Shown here: piece after piece, positions 59,895 through 64,000 of the stretch
How positions within the stretch are numbered: the stretch's first letter is position 1
Layout of the letters: each line of letters begins with the position of its first letter
NCBI RefSeq assembly: GCF_000194155.1
Contig: NZ_GL877879.1
Coordinates: 1,433,568 to 1,497,567 of the forward strand
From: Saccharopolyspora spinosa NRRL 18395
Lineage (GTDB): Bacteria > Actinomycetota > Actinomycetes > Mycobacteriales > Pseudonocardiaceae
Direction of reading: 5' to 3'
DNA: 64,000 nt
Position numbers and translations under genes: made by a program
Notes under the pieces: generated by a model
Told to the model about the DNA's origin: nothing
The model's database searches: none
The model's input: the letters and a program-made list of their open reading frames with translations, nothing else

Positions 59895-60269
59895 GTGAGC
59901 ATCGAGAAGCCGAAGGTCGAGCGGCCGACCGGGAACCCCCCGGCCGACCTGCAGATCGAGGACATCACGGTCGGCGACGGCCAGCAGGCCGTGGAAGGCA
60001 CCGTGGTGGACGTCCACTACGTGGGTGTCTCGCACAGCACCGGCGCGGAGTTCGACGCGAGCTGGGACCGCGGCCAGCCGCTGCGCGTGCAGCTCGGCAA
60101 GGGCCAGGTCATCGCGGGCTGGGACAAGGGCCTGCAGGGCATGAAGGTCGGCGGCCGCCGCAAGCTCACCATCCCGCCGCACCTCGCATACGGTGAGCGC
60201 GGTGCCGGCAACGTCATCAAGCCCGGCGAGACGCTGGTCTTCGTCTGCGACCTGGTCGCGGCCAGCTGA
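59895..60269 (+). CDS. FKBP-type peptidyl-prolyl cis-trans isomerase
   Basis: A 124-aa cytoplasmic FKBP. The fold signature is complete: VVDVHYVGVSHSTGAEFDAS, FDASWDRGQPLRVQLGKGQV, VIAGWDKGLQGMKVGGRR, PHLAYGERGAG and TLVFVCDL. It speeds proline isomerisation and binds FK506/rapamycin-type macrolides, which actinomycetes themselves make. GTG at 59895 has GAGGAG 7 nt upstream. A nested palindrome lies just after the stop. Confidence 0.94.
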   Translation: MSIEKPKVERPTGNPPADLQIEDITVGDGQQAVEGTVVDVHYVGVSHSTGAEFDASWDRGQPLRVQLGKGQVIAGWDKGLQGMKVGGRRKLTIPPHLAYGERGAGNVIKPGETLVFVCDLVAAS

Positions 60270-60274
60270 CGACC

Positions 60275-60337
60275 GCGGCCCGCGACCGGTGCTGCGCGAT
60301 TTCGCGCGAAATCGCCGCCTCGTAAGTCGCGGGCCGC
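60275..60337. terminator. Nested palindromes after the FKBP gene
   Basis: An outer 12-bp stem (GCGGCCCGCGAC with GTCGCGGGCCGC) encloses a perfect 20-bp palindrome GCGATTTCGCGCGAAATCGC. The result would be a three-way or cruciform-like structure 6 bp past the stop. The likely role is terminator. Confidence 0.65.
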
Positions 60338-60347
60338 AGCCGGTCGG

Positions 60348-60491
60348 CGCCACTCCCCCGGCGATCAGCAGCGGAAGCACAACCGAGCTGGTCAGGCCGA
60401 TGAGCACGCCGTTCAGGAGCGGCGAGATGATCCCGGCGATGTTCGCGGCAGTGTTCTGGATGCCGCCGAGCCGACGTGCCCCGGGGATCAT
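60348..60491 (-). pseudogene. Fragment of an MFS transporter
   Basis: About 48 codons on the minus strand read ARRLGGIQNTAANIAGIISP, then LLNGVLIGLTSSVVLPLLIA. This matches the penultimate helices of anion:cation-symporter-type MFS proteins (GIQNTxxNxxGIxxP). There is no N-terminal two-thirds and no proper end, so it is a remnant of a deleted gene. Confidence 0.7.
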
Positions 60492-60689
60492 CCGCCAGGG
60501 CGGGCACCCAGGACGAACACAGCAGTTCCCCAGGAGTCGATTTGAGCTTCCGCTTCCTGGTGCAGCGGTCGCTGGGCGACCGGGGCGCGCACGAAAGGAC
60601 ATGCTCGCAGAGCAGTTCTACCGGCTGTCCGGGCACCGGCGGCTGCTGTCGGTGTGGGAGCAGTGCCAGCCGGCTTTCGAAGCCGATCG
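60492..60689. other. Short region with possible gene remnant
   Basis: ATG at 60601 after AAAGGAC opens MLAEQFYRLSGHRRLLSVWE, with coding-like third positions for about 30 codons before the frame runs antisense into the PH-domain gene. Together with the adjacent MFS fragment this suggests a deletion scar. No function can be assigned. Confidence 0.35.
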
Positions 60690-61136
60690 TCAGTTGGCGG
60701 CGGAATCGGCCTGGCGGCGGAGTTCGCGGAGCCGGCGCATCGCGGTGATCGCCTGCTCGCCGTCGGCGGCCTGGATCGCCATGATCGGCACGTATTCGTC
60801 CTCCGGCAGCTCCAGCCGGGCCCACGAGGCGCCGTCCGGGAAGCTGACGGCCTGCACCAGCGGCCACGAGTAGCGCTGGGTACCGATGATGTTGCGGACC
60901 TCCACCCCATCGGCGTCGGCGCGCAACCGGGGCCGGGTCAGCAGCATCACGCCGGCCCCCAGCAGCACGCCCAGCAGCACCATCGACACCTGATCGGACG
61001 CCGAGAAGAACACGCCGGTCGGGGTGTTCCGCAGCAGGAGGCCAGCGACCGCGAACACCAGCACCAGCGCAACCGCGATCGGGATAGCCACCCGCCGCAC
61101 CTTCCGCGGCCGGACCTCCACCCGCTGCGCACTCAC
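60690..61136 (-). CDS. PH domain-containing membrane protein
   Basis: A 148-aa protein. Two helices (VAIPIAVALVLVFAVAGLLL and VSMVLLGVLLGAGVMLLT) precede a bacterial PH-like domain (LRADADGVEVRNIIGTQRYS, WPLVQAVSFPDGASWARLEL). The GTG at 61136 overlaps the ribH stop (GTGA), making it the last gene of the riboflavin operon; the same pairing occurs in other actinobacteria. A role in membrane or protein binding is presumed; no link to riboflavin is established. Confidence 0.87.
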   Translation of the reverse strand: MSAQRVEVRPRKVRRVAIPIAVALVLVFAVAGLLLRNTPTGVFFSASDQVSMVLLGVLLGAGVMLLTRPRLRADADGVEVRNIIGTQRYSWPLVQAVSFPDGASWARLELPEDEYVPIMAIQAADGEQAITAMRRLRELRRQADSAAN

Positions 61137-61630
61137 AGGAATCCTCGCTCTCCGTCCCAGCCGCGCAGCTCCCGCAGCACCAGTGCCGTCTCCAGCGCCG
61201 CCGCGGTCGCCTCGAAGCCCTTGTCCTCCACCGAGTCGTCGAACCCGGCCCGCTCCTCGGCCTGCCGCATGGTGTCGCAGGTCAGCACGCCGTTGCCGAT
61301 GGCCGTCGACTCGTCCAGCGCCACCCGGGTCAGGCCCTGGGTGACCGAGTCGCAGACGTACTCGAAGTGCGGGGTGCCGCCGCGGATCACCGCGCCGAGC
61401 GCGACCACCGCGTCGTGCTGGTGCGCCAGCTGCTGGCAGACCACCGGGAGCTCGATCGAGCCGGGCACCCGCACCACGGTCGGCTCGGCGATGCCCGCCT
61501 CCTTCGCCGCCGCCAGCGCGCGGGAGAGCATCTGCTCGACGAGCCGCTCGTGCCAGCGGATCGCGGCGATTCCCAACCGCAGGTCGCCCGCTTTCGGCAC
61601 GCTGATCCGCGGCCGTCCGTCGCCACTCAT
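61133..61630 (-). CDS. ribH: 6,7-dimethyl-8-ribityllumazine synthase
   Basis: A 165-aa enzyme that condenses 5-amino-6-ribitylaminouracil with dihydroxybutanone phosphate. Family segments are VVRVPGSIELPVVCQQLA, ALGAVIRGGTPHFEYVCDSV and the phosphate site GNGVLTCDTMRQAEER. The His of TPHFEY is catalytic. ATG at 61630 overlaps the ribBA stop (ATGA) and its stop overlaps the PH gene. Confidence 0.96.
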   Translation of the reverse strand: MSGDGRPRISVPKAGDLRLGIAAIRWHERLVEQMLSRALAAAKEAGIAEPTVVRVPGSIELPVVCQQLAHQHDAVVALGAVIRGGTPHFEYVCDSVTQGLTRVALDESTAIGNGVLTCDTMRQAEERAGFDDSVEDKGFEATAAALETALVLRELRGWDGERGFL

Positions 61631-62925
61631 GCCGTAACTCCAGTCTCGCCATTGATCGAGGAGTCCTCGCCATCGTCGAGATTGTCCAGCACGTGCCCCA
61701 TCCGGTCGCGCTTGGTGCGCAGGTAGCGGATGTTTTCCGGGTTCGGGCGGATCGGCAGCGGCACGCGGTCCACGATCCGCAGCCCGTAGCCCTCCAGCCC
61801 GACGCGCTTGGCCGGGTTGTTGGTGAGCAGCCGCATCGACTTCACGCCCAGGTCGCACAGGATCTGCGCACCCTGCCCGTAGTCGCGGCTGTCGACCGGC
61901 ATGCCCAACGCGACGTTGGCGTCCACGGTGTCCGCGCCGTCGTCCTGCAACTGGTAGGCCTGCAGCTTGTGGATCAGCCCGATGCCGCGGCCCTCGTGGC
62001 CGCGCATGTAGAGGACCACACCGCGACCGGCCTCGGCGACCTTGGCCATCGCCGCGTCCAGCTGCGGGCCGCAGTCGCAGCGCAGCGAGCCGAGCACATC
62101 GCCGGTCAGGCATTCGGAGTGCACCCGCACCAGGATGTCCTCGCCGTCGCCGATCTCGCCGTAGACCAGGGCCAGGTGCTCGATGCCGTCGATGGTGCTG
62201 TCGTAGCCGAAGGTGCGGAACGTGCCGAGCGCGGTGGGGATGCGGGCCTCGGCGACGCGCACCACCTGCTTCTCGAAGCGGCGGCGGTAGGCGATCAGGT
62301 CGGCGATGGTGATCAGCGCCAGGTCGTGCTCCTCGGCGAAGACCTCCAGCTCGTCGCGGCGGGCCATGTCGCCCTCGGACTTCTGGCTGACGATCTCGCA
62401 CAGCGCACCGGCCGGGCGCAGCCCGGCGAGGCGGGAGAGGTCCACCGCGGCTTCGGTGTGCCCGGGGCGGCGCAGCACGCCGCCGTCGCGGGCGCGCAGC
62501 GGCACGACGTGGCCGGGCCGGGTGAGGTCCTTGGCGGTCGACTCCTCGACGGCCAGGATACGCAGCGTCTTCGCGCGGTCGGCGGCGGAGATGCCGGTGC
62601 TCACGCCCTCGGCGGCGTCGACCGTGACCGTGTAGGCCGTGCCCTTGCGGTCCTGGTTCCAGTAGTACATCGGGGGGAGGTCGAGTCGGTCGCAGTCCTC
62701 GCCGGGGAGACCGACGCAGATGTAGCCGGAGGTGTAGCGGACCATGAACGCCACAAGCTCGGGCGTCGCCTTCTCCGCGGCGAAGATCAGGTCGCCTTCG
62801 TTCTCGCGGTCCTCGTCGTCGACCACCACCACCGGCCGCCCGGCCGCGATATCGGCCAACGCGCGCTCGATGCTGTCGAACTTGTTCGTGCTCACCGTGT
62901 TCGCAACCTCGTCCTCGGGGTTCAT
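61627..62925 (-). CDS. ribBA: Bifunctional DHBP synthase / GTP cyclohydrolase II
   Basis: A 432-aa fusion. The N-terminal DHBP synthase has VVVVDDEDRENEGDLIFAAE (about residues 32-51), TAKDLTRPGHVVPLRA and RPGHTEAAVDL. The C-terminal GTP cyclohydrolase II has the zinc triad SECLTGDVLGSLRCDCGPQ and YMRGHEGRGIGL. It supplies both precursors of riboflavin. ATG 62925 and GTG 62928 are adjacent starts after GGGAGG and overlap the ribE stop. Confidence 0.95.
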   Translation of the reverse strand: MNPEDEVANTVSTNKFDSIERALADIAAGRPVVVVDDEDRENEGDLIFAAEKATPELVAFMVRYTSGYICVGLPGEDCDRLDLPPMYYWNQDRKGTAYTVTVDAAEGVSTGISAADRAKTLRILAVEESTAKDLTRPGHVVPLRARDGGVLRRPGHTEAAVDLSRLAGLRPAGALCEIVSQKSEGDMARRDELEVFAEEHDLALITIADLIAYRRRFEKQVVRVAEARIPTALGTFRTFGYDSTIDGIEHLALVYGEIGDGEDILVRVHSECLTGDVLGSLRCDCGPQLDAAMAKVAEAGRGVVLYMRGHEGRGIGLIHKLQAYQLQDDGADTVDANVALGMPVDSRDYGQGAQILCDLGVKSMRLLTNNPAKRVGLEGYGLRIVDRVPLPIRPNPENIRYLRTKRDRMGHVLDNLDDGEDSSINGETGVTA

Positions 62926-63572
62926 CACCGCGCCTCCCTGACGCCGCCATTGTCCCCCGAACGGGCCTGTGCACCATGCTCCTGGTGGGCCAGTTGCGCT
63001 GCGGCGAGCCGTTCCAGGTGTTTGGCCAGCACATCAACCTCGATGTTCACTTCGTCACCCGGCTGGCGCCGACCCAGCGTGGTCAGCTCCTTGGTGGTGG
63101 GGATCAGCGCGATGCTGAACCCGGTTTCGCCGGCCTCCACCACGGTCAGCGATACCCCGTCGACGGTGATCGAGCCCTTCTCCACCAGGTAGCGGGACAG
63201 GCGTTGCGGCAGTTCGAAGCGGGTGAGCCCGTCGGCGTCGGTGCCGCGCAGCACCGCAGTGCCGTCGACGTGGCCCTGCACGATGTGCCCGCCGAGCCTG
63301 TCGCCGAGCGCCATCGCGCGCTCCAGGTTGACCCGGTCGCCCGGCGCGATGCGCTCCATCGAGGAGCGGCGCAGCGTTTCGGCCACCACGTCCACGGTGA
63401 ACCGCCCGTCGCCCACCGTCACCACGGTGAGGCAGACGCCGTTGACCGCGATCGAATCGCCGTGCTTGGCATCTTCGGTCACCACCGGCCCCGCGATGGT
63501 CAACCGGCTGCCGTCGGCCAACGGTTCGACCGCTTCGATGGTGCCGAGTTCCTCGACGATCCCGGTGAACAC
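62925..63572 (-). CDS. ribE: Riboflavin synthase, alpha subunit
   Basis: A 215-aa protein with two lumazine-binding barrels. Barrel 1 starts MFTGIVEELGTIEAVEPLAD and has DSIAVNGVCLTVV; barrel 2 has GHIVQGHVDGTAVL and SITVDGVSLTVVEAG. It dismutates two lumazine molecules to riboflavin. GTG at 63572 follows GTAGGAGG. It sits 24 bp after ribD and overlaps ribBA. Confidence 0.96.
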   Translation of the reverse strand: MFTGIVEELGTIEAVEPLADGSRLTIAGPVVTEDAKHGDSIAVNGVCLTVVTVGDGRFTVDVVAETLRRSSMERIAPGDRVNLERAMALGDRLGGHIVQGHVDGTAVLRGTDADGLTRFELPQRLSRYLVEKGSITVDGVSLTVVEAGETGFSIALIPTTKELTTLGRRQPGDEVNIEVDVLAKHLERLAAAQLAHQEHGAQARSGDNGGVREAR

Positions 63573-63596
63573 CTGCTGCCTCCTACCAATACCCGC

Positions 63597-64000
63597 TCAG
63601 CGGTCCAGCGGAACCGCGCTGACCCGCACGTCCGGGCCACTCATAGTCGTCTCTTCGACATGCAACCGCCATGCCTCCGAGATGCTTCCCACTCCCGCTT
63701 CGCCGAGGGCGGCCGGTCCGGCTCCGAGCAGCAGCGGGGCGATGTAGGCGAGCACCCGGTGCAGGCACCTCGCCGCCACGAACGCCCCGGCCAGCCGCGG
63801 GCCGCCTTCCAGCAGGACGTCGACGATGCCACGGTCGGCGAGCGCGGCGAGCACCGCGGCCGGGTTGCCGCCGGGCAGCTGGATCGTTTCCGCCGCGTCG
63901 TCGAAGACCTTTGCGCCGCGCGGGATCTCGCGGTCGCCGACGACGACGCGCAGCGGCTGCCGGGCCAGCAGCGTGCCGTCCGGCGCGCGGGCGGTCAGGT
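63597..64000 (-). CDS. ribD: RibD, C-terminal reductase part (cut by the window edge)
   Basis: About 134 C-terminal codons of the bifunctional deaminase/reductase. Visible are RQPLRVVVGDREIPRGAKVF, then VDVLLEGGPRLAGAFVAARC and IAPLLLGAGPAAL, the reductase core. The deaminase domain lies beyond 64000. It is the first visible gene of ribD-ribE-ribBA-ribH-PH on the minus strand. Confidence 0.92.
   Translation of the reverse strand, partial: LTARAPDGTLLARQPLRVVVGDREIPRGAKVFDDAAETIQLPGGNPAAVLAALADRGIVDVLLEGGPRLAGAFVAARCLHRVLAYIAPLLLGAGPAALGEAGVGSISEAWRLHVEETTMSGPDVRVSAVPLDR

Overview
The window is chromosomal DNA of a high-GC actinobacterium. GC-rich third codon positions, many GTG/TTG starts, leaderless promoters, and the genes rbpA, whiA, mptB, sufR and an ECF42/DGPF pair all point that way. 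The backbone order (sufR-B-D-C-S-U-T, mptB, ABC pair, ctaA, qor, ctaB, tkt, tal, secG-tpiA-pgk-gap, whiA-yvcK-rapZ-uvrC, ribH-BA-E-D) is the order I know from Mycobacterium tuberculosis (about Rv1461 to Rv1409). SufB has no intein and the intergenic repeats look like those of Pseudonocardiaceae, so Saccharopolyspora or a close relative is my best guess. The genus is inference.

Layout. 0-10.8 kb: accessory genes, including an unknown protein, a TetR regulator, a SIS-domain protein behind a DasR-like site, an enoyl-CoA hydratase, a small HTH protein, an ABC-F protein with a likely leader-peptide attenuator, a dGTPase-like protein, an orphan lycopene cyclase and an EAL-CBS-GGDEF hybrid. 10.8-17.3 kb: the SUF iron-sulfur assembly operon, translationally coupled under SufR. 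17.3-21.7 kb: mannosyltransferase MptB, an ABC pair and heme A synthase CtaA. 21.7-26.3 kb: an accessory block with a NarL-type two-component system, an ABC transporter and a GbsR/MarR regulator. 26.4-32.2 kb: quinone oxidoreductase, heme O synthase CtaB, transketolase and transaldolase.

32.2-39.4 kb: accessory region where zwf-opcA-pgl would usually follow tal. It holds decayed small ORFs, a secreted GH10-like hydrolase, a bile-acid-symporter-like protein, a PEP mutase/isocitrate lyase-family enzyme, rraA, and the ECF42 sigma factor with its DGPF partner. 39.5-48.7 kb: rbpA, secG and lower glycolysis (tpiA-pgk-gap), then whiA-yvcK-rapZ-uvrC with overlapping genes. 48.8-50.4 kb: a 1.36-kb AT-richer insert between 135-bp direct repeats that duplicate the promoter and start of a metallo-beta-lactamase-fold gene. 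50.4-60.7 kb: accessory genes (GH172 enzyme, two unknown membrane/secreted proteins, dihydroorotate-dehydrogenase-like enzyme, DeoR regulator with MFS transporter, nucleotidyltransferase, FKBP, MFS fragment). 60.7-64.0 kb: riboflavin genes, ending inside ribD.

Non-coding structure stands out. A composite intergenic repeat of up to about 165 bp occurs four times (near 0.2, 7.45, 42.5 and 51.4 kb). A second family of palindromes built on TTTCAATnGAAA sits at gene 3' ends (27.5, 37.6, 43.9 and 58.2 kb). The items I would look at first are the composite repeat, the direct-repeat-flanked insert, the ABC-F leader, the ABC ATPase lacking its H-loop histidine, and the degenerate EAL-CBS-GGDEF protein.
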